A DNA stretch of 5,036 nucleotides from contig NHBP01000032.1 of NCBI GenBank assembly GCA_002168195.1, positions 14,295 to 19,330 on the forward strand, read 5' to 3'. Position 1 is the stretch's first letter, and every line of letters starts with the position of its first letter. Positions 1 to 5,036 of this stretch are shown here, one piece after another. The notes below the pieces were generated by a model. That model was not told where the DNA came from and made no database searches. It saw nothing but the letters and a program-made list of their open reading frames with translations. This DNA is from Planctomycetaceae bacterium TMED10 (GTDB lineage Bacteria; Planctomycetota; Planctomycetia; Pirellulales; UBA7805). The position numbers and the translations under genes are program-made.

Positions 1-1130
1 GGGTCATCCTTGTTTTGCCTTGCCAATTTTGCAAATGCTGAAAGATACGCCTCTCGACTCTGCGTGGAATCGAGGGCAAACCGATCTGCCTGTCTTTCAA
101 AATGGCGGCTAAGACTGTTTTGCAAAGGTTCAAGCATGCTCGAAAACAGATGTATCGTAAGCAATAGCACCGGAAGCGCGTAAACAGGCAAGTTGCCATA
201 ATTGAGAGCCCCTGCCCCTTCAAGCCAGAGGTGCAAAATAAGATCACAGAGAAAAAATGCAGCGAGCGAGTATAGTCCACCGAATACAATCATCTTCCGA
301 ATGTGGTGATGTACGTGATGCCCGATTTCATGGGCGAAAATCACAGCAATCTCATCCAAAGAAAAATGATCGAGAAGCGTATCAGCCAAAATGACTCTTC
401 GCGTTTTCCCCAGACCAGTCAACATGGCATTGGCCTTGGCTGTTTCGGCGCTCAGTTCCATCCGGTAAACTCCCTCGACCGACAAACCAGTATCAGTCGT
501 CAGTTCTCCGAATACTCGGTTTAACTCCGGACCTTGTTGATCCGATTCCTCAAGTCGCTTCACCTTATAAAAAAGCGGCAAGATTAATACGGGGGCAAGC
601 TGGCCGAGTACAATGCTTAAGAGAAAAAAACCGGTTGCAGCCACCAACCACCACCATGCCTGTGTCGTCCAAATAATCCAATAGAGAACTGTTACCAGCA
701 CCAAGCCAAAGCCCAACTCCAAGAAAAATCCTTTTCCCTTACGCCAAAGCCACTGGGAAAAACTCTGCTTCGATAAGTGATACTGATGTTGCAGGATGTG
801 CCCCGAATAGACCGATATCGGAAGTGAAATAAGCAGATTGCCCGTAAGCAACGCAACCGTCAGTAGCACTAACTGCCCAGATGGAGACGGGGTGATCCCC
901 TGAAGCCACTCCATCACGTCCGAGCCCGGATGTGCTATCCAAAGAACCACACACACGAGATAGAGAAGATCAATCGCACGACCAACAAGCGAAGCGGTTA
1001 ATTCACGACGGCCGATGCACCTCGCCTCCTCAAGCTGTACCGGCGTCATACCAGAAACGGTTTCACCTTCAAGATCGACCGGTTGCGCAATCTCGTTTTG
1101 CCCTAACGGATCTTCACTGTATCTTTCCAA
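1..1130 (-). CDS. M48 family (Ste24-like) integral membrane zinc metallopeptidase, C-terminus cut by window edge
   Basis: This frame is open from position 1130 to the left edge, giving 376 residues with no stop. The zinc site is clear: HEIGH at residues 267-271 inside DEIAVIFAHEIGHHVHHH, and the third ligand in FERQAD with Glu345 and Asp349, as in M48 peptidases. The NAMLTGLGKTRRVILADTLL stretch at about 234-253 is the typical Ste24/CAAX-protease segment before the active site. Hydrophobic segments near residues 45-66, 85-107, 137-155, 160-186, 281-301 and 315-333 indicate a multi-spanning membrane protein with a family N-terminal membrane domain. Bacterial relatives are usually 400 residues or more, so a short C-terminal part is missing. 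The start is TTG at 1130, preceded by GGAGG at a six-base distance; the first in-frame ATG, at 1049, would give a protein 27 residues shorter. It follows the methyltransferase gene by 60 bases on the same strand. Family assignment is secure; the bacterial substrate is unknown. Confidence 0.93.
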   Translation of the reverse strand, partial: MERYSEDPLGQNEIAQPVDLEGETVSGMTPVQLEEARCIGRRELTASLVGRAIDLLYLVCVVLWIAHPGSDVMEWLQGITPSPSGQLVLLTVALLTGNLLISLPISVYSGHILQHQYHLSKQSFSQWLWRKGKGFFLELGFGLVLVTVLYWIIWTTQAWWWLVAATGFFLLSIVLGQLAPVLILPLFYKVKRLEESDQQGPELNRVFGELTTDTGLSVEGVYRMELSAETAKANAMLTGLGKTRRVILADTLLDHFSLDEIAVIFAHEIGHHVHHHIRKMIVFGGLYSLAAFFLCDLILHLWLEGAGALNYGNLPVYALPVLLLTIHLFSSMLEPLQNSLSRHFERQADRFALDSTQSREAYLSAFAKLARQNKDD

Positions 1131-1136
1131 ACCAAA

Positions 1137-1141
1137 CCTCC
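1137..1141 (-). promoter_or_regulatory. Shine-Dalgarno sequence of the M48 peptidase gene
   Basis: On the minus strand the bases read GGAGG (TGGAGG including 1142), followed by six bases and then the TTG codon at 1130-1128. This strong match at the right distance decides the non-ATG start. No in-frame ATG occurs between the TGA stop at 1181-1179 and the ATG at 1049. Confidence 0.65.
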
Positions 1142-1190
1142 ACAAGATTTTTATAGCGTGTTCATGGCGATCAAACTTTCAGTTGAACGC

Positions 1191-1850
1191 CTATTTTTTT
1201 GTCGACCAAGTCCAATGACGGTCGCTCGTCATGCTGACACCTGCGGGATCAAAATTTAACTCCGCAACCATACTTCGAACCTCTTCTAAACTGAGCGCCG
1301 CATGTAACGAATCGGCAAATAATTGTTGCTGATGAACATTCTCGTGACCAGCATACTTCTGGACAAGATGGCGCAACCGCATATCACTCTCGGGCCGGAC
1401 CAAATCGCGCCAAAAGAGTATCCCTCCTTCGCAGGTAACGCGGACTGCTTCCGACAATACCTGTGCAGGGGAAGGAATATGATGTGCGATGCTATTGGAT
1501 ACGCAGTTCTCAAATAGCGCATCCTGGAAGGGAAGTTTTTTTGCATCCAATTTTTTCACCTGGATTCTCTCGCTCAGCTGCGCAGCTCGAATATTTTTTT
1601 CTGCTAAAACAAGCATCTGTTTGGAAAGATCAATTCCCACAATCTTGACATCTGCAATCTTTTCACACAGCACGATTGGAATTTGAGCGGTGCCCGTCCC
1701 CACATCAAGCACCGAACCTTGCCAACGACAACCCGTAGCGATCAGATCGTGCACAAATTCTACGTTTACGACGTGATGGTCCATCGCGTCATAGGCAAAG
1801 GCCTCTTCCACTGAATCCATGACTTCTGGTTCTAGAATACGTTCAATCAT
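1191..1850 (-). CDS. Class I SAM-dependent methyltransferase
   Basis: A soluble protein of 219 residues with the Rossmann-type methyltransferase pattern, counted from the ATG at 1850. Motif I is VLDVGTGTAQIPI at 47-59, the glycine-rich SAM loop. GIDLSKQML at 72-80 carries the acidic residue (Asp74) expected to bind the SAM ribose. KLDAKKLPF at 100-108 is the adenine-side acidic loop, and NSIAHHIPSP at 119-128 is the motif IV region. The opening IERILEPEVMD segment followed by DAMDHHVVN resembles planctomycete family members as I remember them. The substrate cannot be read from the sequence; small molecules are as likely as macromolecules. The frame stays open upstream to a TTG at 1919, which would add 23 residues (MQFLPNPSDGETL...). 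Neither start has a good ribosome binding site; I prefer the ATG because conserved-looking sequence begins there. The gene ends in TAG and is followed after 60 bases by the M48 peptidase gene, so the two are probably co-transcribed. Confidence 0.88.
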   Translation of the reverse strand: MIERILEPEVMDSVEEAFAYDAMDHHVVNVEFVHDLIATGCRWQGSVLDVGTGTAQIPIVLCEKIADVKIVGIDLSKQMLVLAEKNIRAAQLSERIQVKKLDAKKLPFQDALFENCVSNSIAHHIPSPAQVLSEAVRVTCEGGILFWRDLVRPESDMRLRHLVQKYAGHENVHQQQLFADSLHAALSLEEVRSMVAELNFDPAGVSMTSDRHWTWSTKK

Positions 1851-1950
1851 AAACACGGGCCCGCGTGATTGCGGTGCTAGCAAGGTTTCCCCATCGCTCG
1901 GATTCGGGAGAAATTGCAATTCGAGCGGTAAATATTTTCAAAATTGATCC

Positions 1951-1962
1951 CACCCAGGGGTG
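1951..1962. repeat. GC-rich dyad CACCC-AG-GGGTG
   Basis: Five-base arms CACCC (1951-1955) and GGGTG (1958-1962) flank a two-base centre. It lies upstream of the methyltransferase gene. Read on the plus strand, the surrounding bases translate as DPTQGCR. From memory, similar strings (PTQG...) occur in spurious translations of dispersed intergenic repeats in Pirellulaceae genomes, so this may be a decayed repeat copy; a binding site or chance is also possible. Confidence 0.3.
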
Positions 1963-2092
1963 CCGAATAAAATCCGGAAAAGCAATTTATAAAATGCCAA
2001 AGCTTGATCTTATTTTAGGTTATGGGCATCGGACAACTCTAGGAAGTGAAATTGTAACTGAAATGGCACATGAGTTGCCCTTTATGAATGGT

Positions 2093-2125
2093 GGTGTCCC
2101 CAGGGAGTCTTTCCCCAAGGACATC
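2093..2125. other. Two-helix hairpin in the intergenic region
   Basis: On the plus strand GGTGTCC (2093-2099) can pair with GGACATC (2119-2125), giving seven pairs as RNA with one G-U. Inside, GGGA (2103-2106) pairs with TCCC (2112-2115) around a five-base loop, with a three-by-three internal loop (CCA and CAA) between the helices. Only four T residues follow (2129-2132), so it is a poor intrinsic terminator. If the sigma transcript starts upstream, this would be a leader structure; otherwise it may belong to a decayed repeat or be chance. Confidence 0.35.
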
Positions 2126-2261
2126 GCCTTTTCCAGATTTATCTTTTCTCGACTATTCTCTTCTCATTGTTTCTTTTCTAAACCCTGGATGATGGACGGA
2201 AATTCTTCCGGCCCCTATCCAAAATAAATTCCACTTTCGTCGCGATTTTAAACGAGAAACT

Positions 2262-2322
2262 CGCTATCCCTTAGCGTGTGTGCAGCTCTCTAGAGCAGTC
2301 TCTCGTTCCAATTGTACGAACG
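2262..2322. promoter_or_regulatory. Cluster of three short dyads upstream of the sigma gene
   Basis: Three inverted repeats with five-base arms lie in the last 82 bases before the sigma start: CGCTA/TAGCG (2262-2266 and 2272-2276), GCTCT/AGAGC (2285-2289 and 2292-2296) and CGTTC/GAACG (2304-2308 and 2318-2322). Their position fits operator or leader-RNA elements, but each alone is short enough to occur by chance, and the arm sequences differ from one another. Confidence 0.25.
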
Positions 2323-2343
2323 GATGTGTACAGAAAGTAGGCC

Positions 2344-3126
2344 ATGATGGTTAACCGAATCCAGAATACCGATTGCTTCTCGGTACCCGAAAACGCTGCA
2401 AACAAAATATTTGAAAGTGACGAATTCCTCTGGAGTCGTTATCTGGCAACCAATGATCGTCGCCTCTTTGATCAATTGGTGCATCGATACGAAGACGAGA
2501 TATACCGACATTTATATCGGCTTTTAGGAAATGCGCAATTGGCTGAGGATGCTCGGCAAGGAACGTTTCTAAAAATGCATCTCAAAAGCAATCAATTCCA
2601 CCCGGGACGTCCCCTCAAGCCATGGCTTTATGCTATCGCGACACACGAAGCGATTGACCTACAACGTAAAAATAAACGTCACCGCATGCAAAGCCTTGAC
2701 CAGGATCAAACAAGGGATGACAATGCTCCGCATAATTTACTGCATCGACTTGAAAGTAACGTCTCAGCGCCAGGTCAAAAAATAGAACGGGAAGAGATCA
2801 AAACCACCGTTCGCAGATCGGTAAATAATCTCCCGTTGAACCTCCGAGAGCCATTGAATTTGGTCTATTACAAGGGCCTTAAAATTAGAGAAGCCGCTGA
2901 TCAGCTTGGCATTCCTCAGGGCACCGTCAAGAGTCGCATGCGTAGAGCCATTCGCTTGCTCAATAGAACATTCCAGGAGTTTCCTTCTCCAGTATCTTTA
3001 AGTAGTCAATCAACTGAACAACCGGCAGCTATTCCATTGGACAAAAGCTCATCGAAAAGGCGTTTCGAGATATGTTGCAAAAGAGAAACACAGGGATGCT
3101 CTGCAACCGAAGCGGTTGTTGACTAA
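2344..3126 (+). CDS. RNA polymerase sigma factor, sigma-70 family, ECF subgroup
   Basis: A 260-residue protein that should direct core RNA polymerase to a particular promoter set. Region 2 covers about residues 41-110: FDQLVHRYEDEIYRHLYRLL, then AEDARQGTFLKM (68-78 region), then PWLYAIATHEAIDLQRK, the promoter-melting and -10 recognition part. A linker of about 45 residues follows. Region 4 covers about 155-207, with the helix-turn-helix REAADQLGIPQGTVKSRMRRA reading the -35 element. The usual acidic residue in the region 2.2 'Q-D/E-T-F' motif is glycine here (Gly73). ECF factors normally end soon after region 4, but this one continues for about 53 residues, first rich in Ser, Thr, Pro and Gln, then with three cysteines near the end (FEICCKRETQGC). 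The start is the first of two adjacent ATG codons (2344 and 2347); the upstream AGTAGG is a weak ribosome binding site. The family call is secure; the regulon is unknown, and no typical anti-sigma gene is visible next to it. Confidence 0.93.
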   Translation: MMVNRIQNTDCFSVPENAANKIFESDEFLWSRYLATNDRRLFDQLVHRYEDEIYRHLYRLLGNAQLAEDARQGTFLKMHLKSNQFHPGRPLKPWLYAIATHEAIDLQRKNKRHRMQSLDQDQTRDDNAPHNLLHRLESNVSAPGQKIEREEIKTTVRRSVNNLPLNLREPLNLVYYKGLKIREAADQLGIPQGTVKSRMRRAIRLLNRTFQEFPSPVSLSSQSTEQPAAIPLDKSSSKRRFEICCKRETQGCSATEAVVD

Positions 3127-3185
3127 AAGCAACAGCATCATAAATACTAAAAAGGTTGGATAAAAAGGGAATTGGGCAATTCTTC

Positions 3186-3214
3186 CTTCAATCCAGGCCT
3201 GAAGCTGTTTTTTT
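3186..3214 (+). terminator. Weak candidate intrinsic terminator after the sigma gene
   Basis: CTTCA (3186-3190) can pair with TGAAG (3200-3204) around a nine-base loop, and after CTG a run of seven T residues follows (3208-3214). It lies about 60 bases beyond the sigma stop. The stem is short and only partly GC, so termination would be weak. A second seven-T run lies at 3225-3231 without a clear stem. If real, the site would separate the sigma gene from the next gene and would favour the downstream ATG at 3283 as that gene's start. Confidence 0.25.
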
Positions 3215-3282
3215 CCTTGAACGCTTTTTTTAAATGGCACCGCCATGGAGTTTGGCAAAGTTTTTGCGTCTTTCTTTCCGCC

Positions 3283-4197
3283 ATGGAAGATTTTTTCAAT
3301 AATCTGATAGATAGTGAAATGCATGCGAGCGATTTAATTCAGCTCTCTTGCCTACTTGCCATCTATCCACCTGAAGTCAATGCAATGCGGCGGGACTGCG
3401 TGGACCGCCATTTAAAAGATTATTGGGCCGCCTCGCGCGATCGCCTCGACCGTTGGCAATTTCACTTGCCTCGTCCAATCGCGACTGAGACTCGATATGG
3501 CTTCGAAGAAAAAACGGCGGTGGGGCACTTCAAAAAAACACAATCCAAATCGACTTTGAGCCTGGCTCTGGTTGTTGAGATGATCCTGAGCGAACCGCTC
3601 TCCAGAATATGGGCGGCGGTTTGGACTAGCAGCGAGGCGGGCAACGGACAACAAAGGTCGAGAAATATTTCGCCGCCAAATAGGAATCTTGCGAACCATA
3701 TTCTGCAGAAACACAGTGATCTTCTCCGAGAAACCATGGGTGGTTTGGAAAAGATCGCCCCCGATGTCGAAACGCGCACCTATTTGGAAAAGCTTGTGCG
3801 TTGCACGCAGCGATGGACTGATTTGCTTCTGGCGCATATCGAACAGTCGCGCCGGGTAAACTGCTTTGCCCCTAATCCCCAACGGTGTTTAGAATTTGCG
3901 GAAGATCTACGTCTACAACTGAGTAAAGAAAACGGTCAACATGCCGCTGCGCTGACAGTCGCCTCGGCCCGACGAGCGATTTGTGGACAAGTAACGTCGA
4001 TGCCTTTTTCAGCGCGACTGAACTACCGGATCGGAGCGTCTGTTTTGCAAAGTTGCACTCCCAGCGATCTCAAACCCTTGGGATTGCTGAACCCACTCTG
4101 GAAGGTACGCTTAATGGGTACGTTTTCACATTGTGAAAAAATGATCGAAGAGATTCTTGAAGACCGTTCCATGCCAGTCGCATTATCTGTCGGATGA
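3283..4197 (+). CDS. Protein of unknown function downstream of the ECF sigma factor
   Basis: I do not recognise this 304-residue protein. It looks soluble, with no signal peptide and no clear membrane segment, and appears mostly helical. Residues 14-63 (MHASDLIQLSCLLAIYPPEV, then DYWAASRDRLDRWQF) and 145-192 (DLLRETMGGLEKIAPDVETR, then RCTQRWTDLLLAHIEQSRR) form amphipathic, Trp/Arg-rich segments. A basic, poorly conserved-looking linker lies at about 82-92 and 120-135. The C-terminal part (about 240-295) holds SARLNYRIG and HCEKMIEEILEDR. Six Cys residues are scattered without a zinc-binding spacing. The frame also stays open upstream to a TTG at 3172, which would give 341 residues. That extra stretch is T-rich, reads unlike protein and overlaps a possible terminator, so I prefer the ATG at 3283, although neither start has a well-placed ribosome binding site. 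It lies 156 bases after the sigma gene on the same strand, so a role tied to the sigma factor is possible but unproven. The gene ends two bases before the convergent ABC ATPase gene. Confidence 0.7.
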   Translation: MEDFFNNLIDSEMHASDLIQLSCLLAIYPPEVNAMRRDCVDRHLKDYWAASRDRLDRWQFHLPRPIATETRYGFEEKTAVGHFKKTQSKSTLSLALVVEMILSEPLSRIWAAVWTSSEAGNGQQRSRNISPPNRNLANHILQKHSDLLRETMGGLEKIAPDVETRTYLEKLVRCTQRWTDLLLAHIEQSRRVNCFAPNPQRCLEFAEDLRLQLSKENGQHAAALTVASARRAICGQVTSMPFSARLNYRIGASVLQSCTPSDLKPLGLLNPLWKVRLMGTFSHCEKMIEEILEDRSMPVALSVG

Positions 4198-4199
4198 TA

Positions 4200-5036
4200 T
4201 CAGTCAGCAGGGAGCGAGGACCGTGACTGAAGTCTGCTGCGGATATGTTCCACATTGTCGTCCGGAGTGGCTTCGATCAAGCTTTTTGTATACGCCTGCT
4301 GAGGATTTGCATAAATCTCTTCCGATACACCGAATTCGACAAATTTTCCCTCATACATGACTGCCATCATATCTGCCATAAATTTAACGACCGACAGATC
4401 ATGGCTCACGAAGATATAGGTCAATTGCCTTCGCTCCTGCAAATCGCTCAGTAGATTCAATACTTGCGCCTGGACGGAAACATCGAGCGCTGAAACGGAC
4501 TCGTCGCAGACGATAAACTCCGGTTCAACACTTAATGCACGGGCGATACAGACGCGCTGGCGCTGGCCTCCCGAAAACTCGTGAGGGTAGCGGCGCAGGT
4601 GTGCTGCATCTAAATCAACTTCTTCCAGAAGCGATACGGCACGATCAATCCGATCTCCTTGAGACGCACCAATTCCATGCAATTTCATCGGTTCCATAAG
4701 GGCTGACTCAATCGTCATCCTTGGATTCAATGACCCGTAAGGATCCTGGAAAATGATCTGTATCCGGCGTCGTAGTTTACGTAAGGCTGCCGGCTGCAAA
4801 TTTAATAAATTAATTCCATCATAAAACACATTCCCGGCAGTTGGTTCAATCAATCGCAATAAGGCCCGACCCGTTGTTGTTTTCCCACAACCTGATTCCC
4901 CTACTAGTCCAAGGGTTTGGCCACGATAAACCTGAAAACTCACTCCATCCACCGCTCGCACTTGATCGACAACGCGCTGAAAAAATCCTTTCCGCACAGG
5001 AAAATGAACTTTGAGATCTTGCACATCAAGCAGTGG
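4200..5036 (-). CDS. Oligopeptide/dipeptide ABC transporter ATP-binding protein (OppF/DppF type), N-terminus cut by window edge
   Basis: This ATPase should power import of short peptides or related solutes through a membrane permease pair. Numbered from a GTG at 5024, the motifs are complete: Walker A GESGCGKT at 42-49, Q-loop Gln93 in [12 protein letters not shown], signature SGGQRQR at 151-157, Walker B FIVCDE ending in Glu175, D-loop SALDVS at 178-183, and H-loop His208 in FVSHD. The long [11 protein letters not shown] segment and the tail ending in [10 protein letters not shown] mark the Opp/Dpp subfamily with its C-terminal extension; the usual HPYT is QAYT here. The frame continues upstream through the window edge as [14 protein letters not shown], which is how these proteins normally read a few residues after their start. 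The true start is therefore probably just outside, and the GTG is internal. The partner ATPase (OppD/DppD type) and permeases would be expected further upstream, outside the window. OppF and DppF cannot be told apart here. Confidence 0.95.
   Translation of the reverse strand, partial: PLLDVQDLKVHFPVRKGFFQRVVDQVRAVDGVSFQVYRGQTLGLVGESGCGKTTTGRALLRLIEPTAGNVFYDGINLLNLQPAALRKLRRRIQIIFQDPYGSLNPRMTIESALMEPMKLHGIGASQGDRIDRAVSLLEEVDLDAAHLRRYPHEFSGGQRQRVCIARALSVEPEFIVCDESVSALDVSVQAQVLNLLSDLQERRQLTYIFVSHDLSVVKFMADMMAVMYEGKFVEFGVSEEIYANPQQAYTKSLIEATPDDNVEHIRSRLQSRSSLPAD

Larger units (their letters stand above)
1851..2343. other. Divergent intergenic region, no convincing gene
   Basis: About 490 bases lie between the minus-strand methyltransferase and the plus-strand sigma gene, so promoters for both must be here. 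I could not pick a convincing -35/-10 pair on either strand. The region contains a GC-rich dyad near 1951-1962, a two-part hairpin at 2093-2125, a pyrimidine-rich stretch at about 2126-2180 in which TCTTTTCT occurs twice (2142-2149 and 2172-2179), and three short dyads at 2262-2322. A plus-strand frame open from 1865 to 2227 could encode 120 residues, but it overlaps the methyltransferase 5' end and shows no recognisable domain, so I do not call it a gene. Confidence 0.6.

Noticed and set aside
303..1218. Several short frames on both strands across the peptidase region
   Set aside because: They lie opposite or out of frame with the uninterrupted peptidase frame that carries the HEIGH and ERQAD motifs.
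1865..2227. Plus-strand open frame of 120 residues in the divergent spacer
   Set aside because: It overlaps the methyltransferase 5' end, has no recognisable domain or ribosome binding site, and runs through hairpin and repeat-like sequence; more likely intergenic.
3115..3136. Hairpin GTTGTTG/CAACAGC around the sigma stop codon as a terminator
   Set aside because: The stem is weak, includes a G-T pair and is not followed by a T run.
3169..3182. Perfect inverted repeat GAATTG-GG-CAATTC as an operator
   Set aside because: Short and AT-rich, a single occurrence with no associated promoter elements; chance is the simplest explanation.
3049..3324. Minus-strand frame of 91 residues with a hydrophobic stretch (FLVFMMLLLLV)
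   Set aside because: It is antisense to the sigma 3' end and the next gene's 5' region. The hydrophobic run arises from A-rich plus-strand sequence, and there is no ribosome binding site or recognisable family.
3412..3882. Minus-strand frame of 156 residues inside the unknown gene
   Set aside because: Antisense to a longer plus-strand frame; its translation is rich in Arg and Ser with no domain, typical of a shadow frame.

Overview
The window appears to come from a planctomycete, most likely of the Pirellulaceae type. This rests on protein style rather than any marker gene. The ECF sigma factor has the region-2 wording I associate with that group (a PWLYAIAT-like stretch followed by a basic RKNKRHRM segment), the methyltransferase opens with an ERILEPEVMD-like segment, and the other genes fit. 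Base composition looks moderate, and most genes lack a clear Shine-Dalgarno sequence. I see no mobile element, CRISPR array, tRNA or rRNA.

Layout, left to right. Positions 1-1850 hold two minus-strand genes that probably form one transcript: a class I SAM-dependent methyltransferase (1850 to 1191), then, after 60 bases, an M48 membrane metallopeptidase of the Ste24 type. The peptidase starts at a TTG codon at 1130 and runs off the left edge. Positions 1851-2343 are a divergent intergenic region of about 490 bases with several small inverted repeats but no convincing gene. On the plus strand, 2344-3126 encodes an ECF sigma-70 family factor with an unusual C-terminal tail. After a T-rich spacer comes a protein of about 304 residues that I cannot assign (3283-4197). 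Two bases further on, facing it, is the C-terminal part of an Opp/Dpp-type peptide ABC transporter ATPase (5036 to 4200), whose N-terminus lies beyond the right edge.

How the parts relate. The sigma factor and the unassigned protein share a strand and may be functionally linked, for instance as a sigma factor and its regulator or target, but nothing in the protein sequence proves this. The methyltransferase-peptidase pair superficially recalls eukaryotic CAAX processing (Ste24 proteolysis plus carboxyl methylation). However, the methyltransferase is a soluble class I enzyme, not an ICMT-like membrane enzyme, so the parallel is weak. The ABC ATPase belongs to an operon that continues outside the window.

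I did not find a clearly new multi-gene system. The points most worth checking are the unassigned protein beside the sigma factor, the glycine replacing a usually acidic residue in sigma region 2, and the structured intergenic region.
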